DNA of 20,118 bases from a virus. The notes beneath the pieces were generated by a model. The model worked only from the letters and a program-made list of their open reading frames with translations, did not search any database and was not told the DNA's origin. Positions 13,367-20,118 of the stretch are shown one piece after another (the first letter of the stretch is position 1; the number at the start of each line of letters is the position of its first letter). The stretch spans positions 1 to 20,118 of the IMG/VR virus record IMGVR_UViG_3300033145_001171; one strand, given 5' to 3'. Position numbers and translations under genes: made by a program.

Positions 13367-13768
13367 CTAGCCACGGAAGGACAGGTCGCCGAAAATCAGA
13401 ACCGCTGCTCCGTTGACGGCCACGGCGTCATCGCTGCTCACCTGCACTGCAACGTGGGTATAGCCGTTCGCTAAATCAAGGTCCGAGGCTTTCGCTTCGA
13501 CCTGCAGGAAGATAACTTCCCCACCAGCATCGGCAACCTTTTCAACGGCAGTGCCCAGGACTTTGGCACCAGTTCCCTGATCATCCTTAGCTTGCATCAG
13601 TTGGATGGTAGCCTTCTTCGTTTCAGCGACGGTAGCCGTGGTAAGTACTGCAAGCACCCGCCCAATGCCGGCCATGCTGTAGTAAGAACTGGTCTTTCCG
13701 CCAACAATATCCTGTGGTGTAACGCCCTCTTGAACCTGCACAAGCTCGGAAAGCTTCATATGGGTCAT
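13367..13768 (-). CDS. Putative capsid decoration / head structural protein
   Basis: A 133-residue protein directly after the capsid gene. It is rich in alanine, valine, threonine and glycine with alternating hydrophobic pattern, suggesting a beta-sandwich; no cysteine, membrane segment or signal peptide is present. The pattern GKTSSYYSMAGIGRVLAVL, then TIQLMQAKDDQGTGAKVLGT and LANGYTHVAVQVSS, resembles a recurrent class of small phage proteins encoded beside HK97-type capsid genes. By position it is likely to decorate or stabilise the shell, but I cannot confirm this from sequence. The first ATG (13768) is preferred over the ATG three codons later because AAGGAGAG stands eight bases before it. 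The next gene follows after 12 bases. Confidence 0.72.
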   Translation of the reverse strand: MTHMKLSELVQVQEGVTPQDIVGGKTSSYYSMAGIGRVLAVLTTATVAETKKATIQLMQAKDDQGTGAKVLGTAVEKVADAGGEVIFLQVEAKASDLDLANGYTHVAVQVSSDDAVAVNGAAVLIFGDLSFRG

Positions 13769-13793
13769 GGGATATCTCTCCTTTCAAAGATTA

Positions 13794-13817
13794 GGGAGGG
13801 GAATGTCTGCCCCTCCC
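13794..13817 (-). promoter_or_regulatory. Hairpin just downstream of the capsid gene
   Basis: GGGAGGGG (13794-13801) and CCCCTCCC (13810-13817) form a perfect 8-bp GC-rich stem with an 8-base loop, lying 22 bases after the capsid stop and before the ribosome site of the next gene. On the transcribed minus strand it is followed by TAATCTTTG, with no proper U run, so it is a poor terminator. It could be a partial terminator or a structure that protects the 3' end of the capsid message. Function is inferred only. Confidence 0.5.
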
Positions 13818-13839
13818 GATTGGTTTGTCAGTTAACTAC

Positions 13840-15195
13840 TTAAGCAGCTGGTACGTCGAGCACCACATAGGGACTAACCTGAGTGGTACCATCCTCGAGC
13901 GTCAGAGGCTCATTCACCCAGCCCTTGCCATCAACGTTCCAGTAGATTTTGACCACGGTCTTATTCTGCTTGAAGTAGACGTGCTCGGAAGCGGCTACAA
14001 ACGGCCCCGAACCGTCTTTAATCAGGTAGTAGGTGAAGTCTACCAGCATCAGATCGCCCTGGCTGCCCAGGGTCGGAGTCTTGCCGGTAAACTTTATGGG
14101 AATGCCGGCAAGAGTCGCAGGAATTCCCCGGGTAGCGTCACCCTGAATGAAGATATAGTTCCCAGCGCCGTCTTGCAAGGCAGTGATCTTAGGCAATACC
14201 CCCTGATTAGCAATCCAGACGGCCCGGCTTACAGATTCAGGCAGTAGCTTAGCCAGCATATTTACGATGTCAACGTATTGGATATCATTGGCAGCAGTGC
14301 GGTTCACGGCCAGCGCGCCCGTGCCGTTCAAAACGCCTACCGGCTTTGCCACGCCGTTGCCGCGCAAGAAACCAACGTCCTCGGACGCTACAACCGCGTT
14401 TTGTAGCAATGTAGAAATAAAGGTCGAAGCGGCTTCCCAATTGCGAAGCAGCTTATCAGTAACCACGGTATGCGCAGCTGCCTCGTGGGGCTGCAACGAG
14501 ACTTCCTTAAGGCCAGCCCCGGTCTCAGGTTTTTCTTCACCTTCGCCAACCCAATAGACTTCCACACCACCAAAAACGCCTTTAGCGCCCTGATCAAAAG
14601 CGGGAATGGTGAGCATGGCGTCAGGCGGGTCACCAGCGGGAATGACGGTTGCCCTGGGCCGCACGATAGCCCCTTCCGGCCGGATCATCAGCATCTCAGG
14701 CCGGAACTGAGTAGGTACGGCGAACCCACCGCTAGCACCTTCGTCCATGCGCCATTCAGCCCGGAACTTCCAGGGTGCAATTCGGGCCTTGAAGGCATCT
14801 GGCACTTCAATCCCGCCACCCTGGCCCTGGCCGCGGGGCAGGTCATTCAACCGGCCCTTGGGATCGCCGAACCGCACGGCGTGAATGAACTCGCCCAGGC
14901 TCTTGAATCCAGCATCGTTCAGCTTGTCTTGCTGCCTGTAACCCACGTCAATTCTAGGATCGACCATCGGGCGAAAAGGCTTGCTCTCGGGTTTGCTCAA
15001 GTCATCAGCCCTCGCCTGAATCGCTTCAGCCGCCTTGATCGTTTCGTTCAACCCGTCAATCTGCTTCTGCAACGCCTCAAACTGCGCCTTCTCCTCATCC
15101 GTTATGGACCGGCTTTCGGCAATGGCCTTGTCCACAATGGCCTGCTGCTGGTCGCAAAGCTTTCCAAGTTTTTGCTTGAGTTCCCACAGATCCAT
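13840..15195 (-). CDS. HK97-fold major capsid protein with N-terminal scaffolding arm
   Basis: The 451-residue protein builds the icosahedral shell. Residues 1-70 are a charged coiled coil (ELKQKLGKLCDQQQAIVDKA and onward) matching the delta domain that acts as a built-in scaffold and is removed by the protease encoded next door. The linker about 70-150 is disordered and glycine/proline rich, so cleavage probably falls there. From about residue 155 the HK97 fold begins (GGFAVPTQFRPEMLMIRPEG, then the E-loop region AIVRPRATVIPAGD, and later RNWEAASTFISTLLQNAV and WIANQGVLPKI). The C-terminus ends in VSPYVVLDVPAA. The ATG has GGGAGGTAA nine bases upstream, overlapping the protease stop. No frameshift or missing part is seen. 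Confidence 0.96.
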   Translation of the reverse strand: MDLWELKQKLGKLCDQQQAIVDKAIAESRSITDEEKAQFEALQKQIDGLNETIKAAEAIQARADDLSKPESKPFRPMVDPRIDVGYRQQDKLNDAGFKSLGEFIHAVRFGDPKGRLNDLPRGQGQGGGIEVPDAFKARIAPWKFRAEWRMDEGASGGFAVPTQFRPEMLMIRPEGAIVRPRATVIPAGDPPDAMLTIPAFDQGAKGVFGGVEVYWVGEGEEKPETGAGLKEVSLQPHEAAAHTVVTDKLLRNWEAASTFISTLLQNAVVASEDVGFLRGNGVAKPVGVLNGTGALAVNRTAANDIQYVDIVNMLAKLLPESVSRAVWIANQGVLPKITALQDGAGNYIFIQGDATRGIPATLAGIPIKFTGKTPTLGSQGDLMLVDFTYYLIKDGSGPFVAASEHVYFKQNKTVVKIYWNVDGKGWVNEPLTLEDGTTQVSPYVVLDVPAA

Positions 15196-15200
15196 GGTCT

Positions 15201-16541
15201 TTACCTCCCGATCCTATTTTTGTTAGACTTTATTTTCGCCTTGTATAAAGACAGCAGCGAGAACCGCTGCTGGGACAACGGTGTTTCTGTGGCCTTGTCT
15301 TCTTTATCTTCCCTGGCCAGTTGATCCAGCACCTCGTTTAAAATGTCCCTCGCCTGCCGGATACGCTGCTCATTGGCAGCAGAGAGGACCCGACCTTCGC
15401 CTTTAGGCTCCGGGAAAAGGGCCTTGCGCAAAGCCAGCCACCGCGCGGCCAGGTCAAGATCAAGGTTGGTATGGTCCCGCAAAATCCGGCTTACCTGAAC
15501 GTACTCCCGCCAGGCATCCTCTTGCTCTTCCCAGGGCGGCGTGCGGTCAAACTGCCGGTAGTGGCTGCCGAGATGGGCCTGTACCTTGCTTACGTCTTCG
15601 CTCGGAATGTCCGACTGGGGCAGTCTTGCCGCCGCGTTCGCCACACCCCGCCATACCACAGCACCATCGGAAGGCCGGTGGTGAGGGAGCTTCAAATCGC
15701 CGAACCTCTCCGGCGGCATGGCGGCGGCCCAGGCGTAGTGGCCCGCTATGCGGCGCTTCTCAGCATCGGATAGGTCGCCCCAGGACTCGTCCGTAAAGTC
15801 AGATAGCGTTGGGGCCTCCCATTCTTCATCTTCCGGGGCCTTTTCGCGGGACACATCTCTGGGCACTACACCGGCAAAAAACTGCGGCATAAAGCGCAGT
15901 CCCGCCGGCACATTGCGAAACCGCGCCAGGTCGAATTCCTGCCCGTTGACTACCAGTTTGCTCCCCCTGACGGTTGCCGCAATCTGTTTGGTTTGCTCAA
16001 TCTCGTCCGCAAAGCCAAGCTCTACTGCTTCTTCCGCGGTCATCCAGGTTTCGGCGTCCATCATCTCAACAATCTTTTCCCGCTCCAGGCCGCTCTTGCC
16101 CTGGTAGGCCACAATAAGGGATTCCCTGATCTTGTCCATGTCGTCAGCCAGCTTGCGGAAATCATCCGCGTTGCCCACGGCGATGGTCCAGGGGTTATGG
16201 ATCATCATCATGGCGTTCTTCGGCATGTAGATCATGTCCCCAGCCATAGCCACGACTGAAGCTATGGAAGCGGCCAACCCGTCCACATAGACAGTCACCC
16301 TGGCCTTGTGCCGCTTCAGTATGCTATAGATGGCCTGGCCTGCAAATATGTCGCCACCGTCTGAATTGATATAGACCCTGATTTCGTCCACATCCCCCAG
16401 GGCGTCCAGGTCCTCTTTGAACTGTTTCGGGGTTACCTCATCTTCCCACCAGCTGTAGTCGCTAATGATGCCGTAGAGCAGGAGCTCACCAGCTTTTGGA
16501 TCGTCGGCTGCGGCCCGGAACTGCCAGAACTTTTTCTTCAA
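15201..16541 (-). CDS. ClpP-type prohead protease with long C-terminal extension
   Basis: This 446-residue protein should mature the prohead by cleaving the capsid protein's scaffolding arm. Residues 20-185 are a ClpP (S14) fold: YINSDGGDIFAGQAIY at 57-72, nucleophile S92 in GLAASIAS, and H115 in MMIHNPW. The segment aligning with the ClpP catalytic aspartate reads AETWMTAEEAVELGFAD, so the acid is probably E164 or nearby D162. Residues 245-335 form a second module (AGHYAWAAAMPPERFGDLKL, then HHRPSDGAVVWRGV and HLGSHYRQF) that I recognise from phage prohead-protease proteins, followed by a charged helical tail. The start is TTG, supported by GGGAGGTGA seven bases upstream; the encoded start KKKFWQF is plausible. 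It sits between portal and capsid genes, as expected. Confidence 0.9.
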   Translation of the reverse strand: MKKKFWQFRAAADDPKAGELLLYGIISDYSWWEDEVTPKQFKEDLDALGDVDEIRVYINSDGGDIFAGQAIYSILKRHKARVTVYVDGLAASIASVVAMAGDMIYMPKNAMMMIHNPWTIAVGNADDFRKLADDMDKIRESLIVAYQGKSGLEREKIVEMMDAETWMTAEEAVELGFADEIEQTKQIAATVRGSKLVVNGQEFDLARFRNVPAGLRFMPQFFAGVVPRDVSREKAPEDEEWEAPTLSDFTDESWGDLSDAEKRRIAGHYAWAAAMPPERFGDLKLPHHRPSDGAVVWRGVANAAARLPQSDIPSEDVSKVQAHLGSHYRQFDRTPPWEEQEDAWREYVQVSRILRDHTNLDLDLAARWLALRKALFPEPKGEGRVLSAANEQRIRQARDILNEVLDQLAREDKEDKATETPLSQQRFSLLSLYKAKIKSNKNRIGR

Positions 16542-16542
16542 G

Positions 16543-17838
16543 CTAAATCACCTCCCGCATCCATCTTCTTAAAGGCTTAGGCTCACTTACTGGCTCAGTC
16601 GGCTCCTGGCTTTCCGTCGTCTTGCCCTGGCCGGCGGACCCGATAGGGATCATGTTCCCGTTTACCAGATACACTTTGCCGCTACCGTCCTCAATCGGGT
16701 TCATCTCCTCGAGCTCCCTCCATTCGTCGGCGTTGATAACCCCGTCCTGGCGCATGATATGCAGCGCCTGGGCACGGCTCCTGGCGTCTCCCCGGAGCAG
16801 GCCAGAAAGATTAAACTTGGCATAATAACCCTGCTCCCGCTCCTGCCGGGTGAAGAGCTTCCAATTGATGGCCTGCTCCCACCGCTTTACCCAGGGCAAC
16901 ATGGTGTACATCACGAACTCCAGCGACTGATGCTCGATATTTCCATAGGTTGCTTTTTCCAAGTTCGCGATGAGGTGTGGCGGGACTCTGAAAAGCCCAC
17001 AAATTTCGTCCCTGGTAAATTTTCGGTTTTCAAGGAATTGGGCATCTGTCAGCGGCATAGGAATGCGCGTCCACTTCATTCCTTCTTCCAGGATGAGCGG
17101 CCGCCACGCATTGGCCAGGCCTGCGCCGTGTTCTTCTAGTGATTTTCTCAAGTGCTCCAGCGCTTTATCGCCAAGGCTTCCGGGATGCTCGAGCACGCCA
17201 CCGAACATCATTCCCTGGCCGTAGAACCGCGCTGCAAACTCGGTAGCGGCCAGGCCCAACCCGATGGCCTCTTGAGCCATGCGGATGGGCGAGTAGCCTC
17301 GGATGCCGTCAAACCCCAGGCCGGGGACATGAAATACCTTTTCCGGCGGAAATATCTCATACGTGCTTGATGCATCAGGGTAAACGTGATACTCGAGCCT
17401 CCTCGTTTCGCGATTGCGGATTACCGCTACGCGCTGCCACTCGACGGGATAAAGATCGATCACCTGCCCCCGGCGATTGGTGGTTATGATCGAGTAGCAG
17501 TTCCCCGAGAGCACCAGATGGCCCATCATGGTTTCGCGCCAAGTTAATGAGGTCATCTCGCCATTCGGCAAATCGTGCAACAGACTGTAGACCGGGTGGT
17601 CGCGGGCCTTGTCCGCGCCGCCTCCAGGCCGCTCCTTATAGACGAACAAGGGCAGGGAGGCCAGGGTCTCAGCCAGCACCCGCATGCAGGAATAAACTGT
17701 GACATAGCGCATTGCTGTCTGCTCGTTTACCGCTACGCCGGAGAGGCTGGGCTGCCCAGCTCCCAGCCAGGCCCTAACGTCCCGGTCCATATCCTCCATA
17801 GTGTAGTTCTTGAAAACCAAGCGGGAGATAAGGCCCAT
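16543..17838 (-). CDS. HK97-family portal protein
   Basis: The portal forms the dodecameric ring at one capsid vertex through which DNA enters and leaves, and it nucleates head assembly. The 431-residue sequence carries the family hallmark near the N-terminus (ALNEQ-type VAVNEQTAMRYVTVYSCMRV, about residues 35-54, followed by LAETLASLPLFVYK), the central segment VIDLYPVEWQRVAV, and the clip/crown region with EICGLFRVPPHLI and YGNIEHQSLEFVMYT typical of this family. The C-terminus turns basic (LRRWMREVI). The ATG at 17838 has GAGGGGTGA eight bases upstream, inside the preceding small gene. The stop lies one base before the protease TTG start. Nothing appears truncated. Confidence 0.95.
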   Translation of the reverse strand: MGLISRLVFKNYTMEDMDRDVRAWLGAGQPSLSGVAVNEQTAMRYVTVYSCMRVLAETLASLPLFVYKERPGGGADKARDHPVYSLLHDLPNGEMTSLTWRETMMGHLVLSGNCYSIITTNRRGQVIDLYPVEWQRVAVIRNRETRRLEYHVYPDASSTYEIFPPEKVFHVPGLGFDGIRGYSPIRMAQEAIGLGLAATEFAARFYGQGMMFGGVLEHPGSLGDKALEHLRKSLEEHGAGLANAWRPLILEEGMKWTRIPMPLTDAQFLENRKFTRDEICGLFRVPPHLIANLEKATYGNIEHQSLEFVMYTMLPWVKRWEQAINWKLFTRQEREQGYYAKFNLSGLLRGDARSRAQALHIMRQDGVINADEWRELEEMNPIEDGSGKVYLVNGNMIPIGSAGQGKTTESQEPTEPVSEPKPLRRWMREVI

Positions 17839-18014
17839 CAGCGTTCACCCCTCGGCGACTTCGGCGGTCCGGGCGGCAGGCCCAGCCAGATCAGCAGGGC
17901 CCCACAAGCGATCCAGGCTGCAGGCTCGTAGATGAGCCGCAGGCCCCACGCAAGCATAAGAAAGCCTGCCACCAGGCAGGCTTCGCGGATGTAATCCTCG
18001 GTCTTGGTCTTCAC
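17838..18014 (-). CDS. Small two-helix membrane protein between TerL and portal
   Basis: A 58-residue frame starts at GTG 18014, overlapping the terminase stop as GTGA, and its TGA overlaps the portal ATG by one base, so the two overlaps together pin the frame. A GAGGG ribosome site lies about ten bases upstream. The protein begins VKTKTEDYIREACLVAG, then has two hydrophobic stretches (about residues 13-29 and 32-47, with W and L rich in both) and ends in a proline-rich basic tail PPGPPKSPRGER. That predicts a short hairpin in the cytoplasmic membrane with charged ends inside. Small hydrophobic ORFs recur at this position in related phages, with no function I can name. An alternative minus-strand frame over the same bases (17845-18063) lacks these overlaps and looks like a shadow. 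Confidence 0.7.
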   Translation of the reverse strand: MKTKTEDYIREACLVAGFLMLAWGLRLIYEPAAWIACGALLIWLGLPPGPPKSPRGER

Positions 18015-19567
18015 GCCTGAACGATCCCTCTTTTCTCGTACACGCTCTGCTGAGGCCCTTCATGGAGTATTGCCCGAGCCAGAGCGTTGATCAGCGCCAC
18101 AATGCCGTCTATCCGCTCTGTGCTCTTTCCCTTGATAGGGCGTATGTTGCCGTTCTCATCTTCCTTAACTTCCAAATTCCCAAACATCCACCTGGCTACA
18201 GGGTTGCCGCCATGGGCGATTTCCTGACCGACTATCAGTCTTTCAAGCTCCTTCATGGCTGGGCTCATGGACTTATAGCCTTGCCGAACCTCCACCATAT
18301 TAAGGCCCTCGTCGGCAAGCTGTAAGGCTATCTGCATGGCGTTCCAGGGGTCAAAGCCGATCTCCTGAATATCATAGAGGTCCCGGCTGGCCAGAACATC
18401 TTTCTTGATAAAGTCGTAGTCGATGACGTTTCCGGGAGTGACCTTGACCAGGCCCTGCTTTACCCAGCGGTTATAAGGGATCTTGTCGCGCCGGACCCGT
18501 TCCTTCATGTTATCCTCCGGGATCCAGAAGCGCCAGAGTACTCGCCACAACTTATCCTCTTCGGTAGGTGGAAAGGCGAGGGCATAGGCCGTTATGTCAA
18601 GTGTGCTGGAAAGGTCAATTCCCCCGTAGCACTTGCGACCCTTTAGGTCTTCGGGCACTACCAGGCCGGCGGTAGCATCCCACTTGTCCAGCGAGACCCA
18701 TTTGGCGGCTTTGGTTTTTACCCACTGGTTAAGTCGCAACTGACGGAAGGAGCGCTCCTTCGCTAGGTTATCTATAGCCTTGATAACCGACTCTCTGACC
18801 GTTTCTATCTTGATTGTGTGCCCCAGACTGGGGTTGGCCTTACACCAGTTGCCCTCGTCCAACCAGTCATCTTCCTCGTCGATGCCATAAATAACTGCGT
18901 AGAACGTTGGGTCAACCTTGGTTCCATCTAAGACGGCTTTGGCGTAACTATGAACTTCCCAACCTATGCTGGTGCGATCCGGGTCGTCGCCGGCAGTGGT
19001 GATTAAAAAGAACAGGGGCTGCGTCCTGGCATCGCCGCTACCTTCGGTCAGCACGTCGTAGAGGTCCCGGCTAGGCTGGGCGTGCAGTTCGTCAAAGATA
19101 ACCCCGTGCACGTTGAAGCCGTGCTTGGTGTAGGCTTCAGCCGATAGCACCTGGTAAAAGCTTTCGGTACTGGGCACCACGATGCGCTTGACAGAGTCTA
19201 TAATTTTGCACCGCTTTTCCAGTGCCGGGCACATGCGGACCATGCTGGCCGCTACGTTGAACACAATAGAGGCTTGCATCCTGTCGGCTGCCGCTGAGTA
19301 AATTTCCGCCGCTGGCTCCCCATCGGCAAACAGAAGGTAAAGGGCCACGGCGGCGGCAAGCTCGGATTTGCCGTTCTTTTTGGGAACCTCAATGTAAGCC
19401 GTCTTGTATTGGCGGTAGCCGTCCGGCTTAACGATACCGAAAATATCCCGGACGATTTTCTCCTGCCAAGGAAGCAGGGTAAACGGTACGCCGCGCCATC
19501 GGCCCTTGGTGTGCTTCAGGTTTTTAATGAACTCAACCGCTCGGTCGGCCTTGGCCTTGTCGTACAC
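18011..19567 (-). CDS. terL: Phage terminase large subunit (ATPase and nuclease)
   Basis: This 518-residue protein is the packaging motor that pumps DNA into the prohead through the portal and cuts it. A Walker A variant PKKNGKSE is at residues 62-69, Walker B GVIFDELHAQ at 155-164 with D159/E160, and an ITTAG coupling motif at 189-193. The C-terminal RNase H-like nuclease shows the acidic residues expected for metal binding: D318 in YGGIDLSS, D406 in EIGFDPWNA and probably D487 in ERIDGIV. Full length for an HK97/P27-type large subunit and apparently intact. The start is GTG with only a weak ribosome site (GGTGG), so translation probably depends on coupling to the small subunit. The stop overlaps the next gene's start by four bases. 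Confidence 0.96.
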   Translation of the reverse strand: MYDKAKADRAVEFIKNLKHTKGRWRGVPFTLLPWQEKIVRDIFGIVKPDGYRQYKTAYIEVPKKNGKSELAAAVALYLLFADGEPAAEIYSAAADRMQASIVFNVAASMVRMCPALEKRCKIIDSVKRIVVPSTESFYQVLSAEAYTKHGFNVHGVIFDELHAQPSRDLYDVLTEGSGDARTQPLFFLITTAGDDPDRTSIGWEVHSYAKAVLDGTKVDPTFYAVIYGIDEEDDWLDEGNWCKANPSLGHTIKIETVRESVIKAIDNLAKERSFRQLRLNQWVKTKAAKWVSLDKWDATAGLVVPEDLKGRKCYGGIDLSSTLDITAYALAFPPTEEDKLWRVLWRFWIPEDNMKERVRRDKIPYNRWVKQGLVKVTPGNVIDYDFIKKDVLASRDLYDIQEIGFDPWNAMQIALQLADEGLNMVEVRQGYKSMSPAMKELERLIVGQEIAHGGNPVARWMFGNLEVKEDENGNIRPIKGKSTERIDGIVALINALARAILHEGPQQSVYEKRGIVQA

Positions 19568-19569
19568 TT

Positions 19570-20073
19570 TTAACCACCGGTCTTCTGGAGCAGAGCCTCC
19601 ATCGGATCAAGCTCGCCTTCAGCTAGCTTAACGTTAATCCGAGTGCGGCTGGCTGGCGTCAGACCGAATTCGGAGCAGAAAGCCCGGAACGCCTCCAGTG
19701 CTTTTTGGCCGATCTTAACCTCCGGGCGCTCGATGACATTTGTGTCACCGTGTTTGTTGGTGTACTCATAGGTCCTGCCATAGGGCCTCCCGGTGTCCGG
19801 GTTCTTCTTTTTAAAGAACCGCTCACACTCGACCCATACGCCGTAAGACTGGCAGGCGGCCGCAAAGGCCTGGCCATCCACAACGGTGAGCAATCCTAAG
19901 CGCTCCAACTCCGGAGCCAACTGCTTCCACATCTTCTTGCCCTCGCGGTTGAGCCAGGAGGGACGCCGGGGAGCCAGGGGCCGGGGCTTCGGCTCGTTTG
20001 CCGACAGAGGGCGCTTGCCCGGATTGCCCTCGATGACTTTTAAGCTTGTTGGCTTGGGTGGCCGTCCTCTCAC
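19570..20073 (-). CDS. terS: Phage terminase small subunit, P27 family
   Basis: This 167-residue protein is the DNA-recognition subunit of the packaging motor: it binds the phage genome near the packaging start and delivers it to the large subunit. The N-terminus MRGRPPKPTSLKVIEGNPGK is the hallmark opening of P27-type small terminases, followed by a proline-rich linker and a helical region with the typical LTVVDGQAFAAACQSYGVW segment (about residues 60-80). Length is normal for the family. The start is GTG, chosen because GGGGGTGA stands about seven bases upstream and because the family motif begins immediately. The gene ends two bases before the large terminase start, consistent with coupled translation of the two subunits. 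Confidence 0.93.
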   Translation of the reverse strand: MRGRPPKPTSLKVIEGNPGKRPLSANEPKPRPLAPRRPSWLNREGKKMWKQLAPELERLGLLTVVDGQAFAAACQSYGVWVECERFFKKKNPDTGRPYGRTYEYTNKHGDTNVIERPEVKIGQKALEAFRAFCSEFGLTPASRTRINVKLAEGELDPMEALLQKTGG

Positions 20074-20118
20074 GGCTTATCACCCCCCTTGTGAATTTCG
20101 CGAAGTCTTGCGTTGAGT
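20070..20118 (-). CDS. C-terminal end of an upstream gene (partial)
   Basis: A minus-strand reading frame enters from the right edge and codes for LNARLREIHKGGDKP before a TGA at 20072-20070. Its stop overlaps the GTG start of the small terminase in a GTGA arrangement, the four-base overlap seen between many genes here, and the terminase ribosome site (GGGGGTGA) lies inside it. Genes at this position in related phages often encode an HNH endonuclease, but fifteen residues are far too few to name a family. A second frame is also open at this edge, so the frame choice rests mainly on the overlap. Confidence 0.35.
   Translation of the reverse strand, partial: LNARLREIHKGGDKP

Noticed and set aside
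14470-15324. Plus-strand ORF of 284 codons opposite the capsid gene
   Set aside because: It spans the 3' end of the protease gene and the first two thirds of the capsid gene on the other strand without any domain or operon logic, so it is a shadow.
17845-18063. Minus-strand ORF of 72 codons over the terminase/portal junction
   Set aside because: It overlaps the terminase end by over 50 bases, is arginine-rich and lacks a good ribosome site. The GTG-start membrane protein in another frame fits the junction exactly.
1-20118. CRISPR arrays, tRNA or rRNA genes, insertion sequences, integrase, attachment sites, lysis genes
   Set aside because: I looked for direct-repeat arrays, tRNA-like folds with CCA ends, transposase or recombinase motifs and holin/endolysin pairs and saw none. 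Every stretch is accounted for by morphogenesis genes.

Overview
The window is one uninterrupted head-and-tail morphogenesis module of a temperate contractile-tailed (myovirus) phage or prophage. Every supported gene lies on the minus strand, so the module reads from right (about 20,118) to left (1). The base composition (mid-50s % GC by eye), strong GGAGG-type ribosome sites, frequent GTG/TTG starts and a Bacillus PBSX/Xkd-type tail gene order suggest a Firmicute host, perhaps a moderately high-GC anaerobic clostridial lineage such as Moorella or Desulfotomaculum relatives. The host guess is inference only. No integrase, repressor, lysis gene, tRNA or host gene is visible, so prophage versus free phage cannot be decided here.

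Packaging and head, right to left: the last residues of an upstream gene (20070-20118), P27-type small terminase (19570-20073), large terminase (18011-19567), a 58-residue two-helix membrane protein (17838-18014), HK97-type portal (16543-17838), a ClpP-type prohead protease with a long C-terminal extension (15201-16541), HK97-fold major capsid protein with its scaffolding arm (13840-15195), a possible decoration protein (13367-13768) and a small acidic/basic-tailed protein (13070-13354). Neck: gp6-like connector (12452-13042), head closure protein (12138-12455), gp10-like protein (11718-12131) and an unusually long tail terminator (10883-11716).

Tail: a 63-residue protein (10690-10881), sheath (9252-10685), tube (8791-9237), tail assembly chaperone (8293-8778) with a canonical A AAA AAC -1 slippery site that gives a 225-residue fusion ending at 8102, tape measure (5815-8121), an unexpected small membrane protein (5183-5767), LysM protein XkdP (4509-5159), hub XkdQ (3492-4493), XkdR (3149-3499), XkdS/gp25-like (2702-3148), baseplate J/XkdT with an inserted domain (1141-2709), XkdU (575-1144) and the N-terminal part of a tail fibre (1-575, cut by the window edge).

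The genes form one late operon: most neighbours overlap by 1-17 bases or sit within about 30 bases, often with the ribosome site inside the previous gene. No internal promoter is recognisable. The only intergenic stretch over 100 bases (8122-8292) is explained by the frameshifted chaperone reading frame. Three hairpins stand out: one at the tape-measure/membrane-gene junction that buries the next ribosome site and looks like a terminator when read on the plus strand, one just after the capsid gene, and a weaker one inside the protease gene shortly before the capsid gene. The window is mostly a well-formed example of known phage architecture. The parts most worth a second look are the frameshift, the membrane-protein insertion with its hairpin, and the domain insertions or fusions in XkdT, the tail terminator and the protease.
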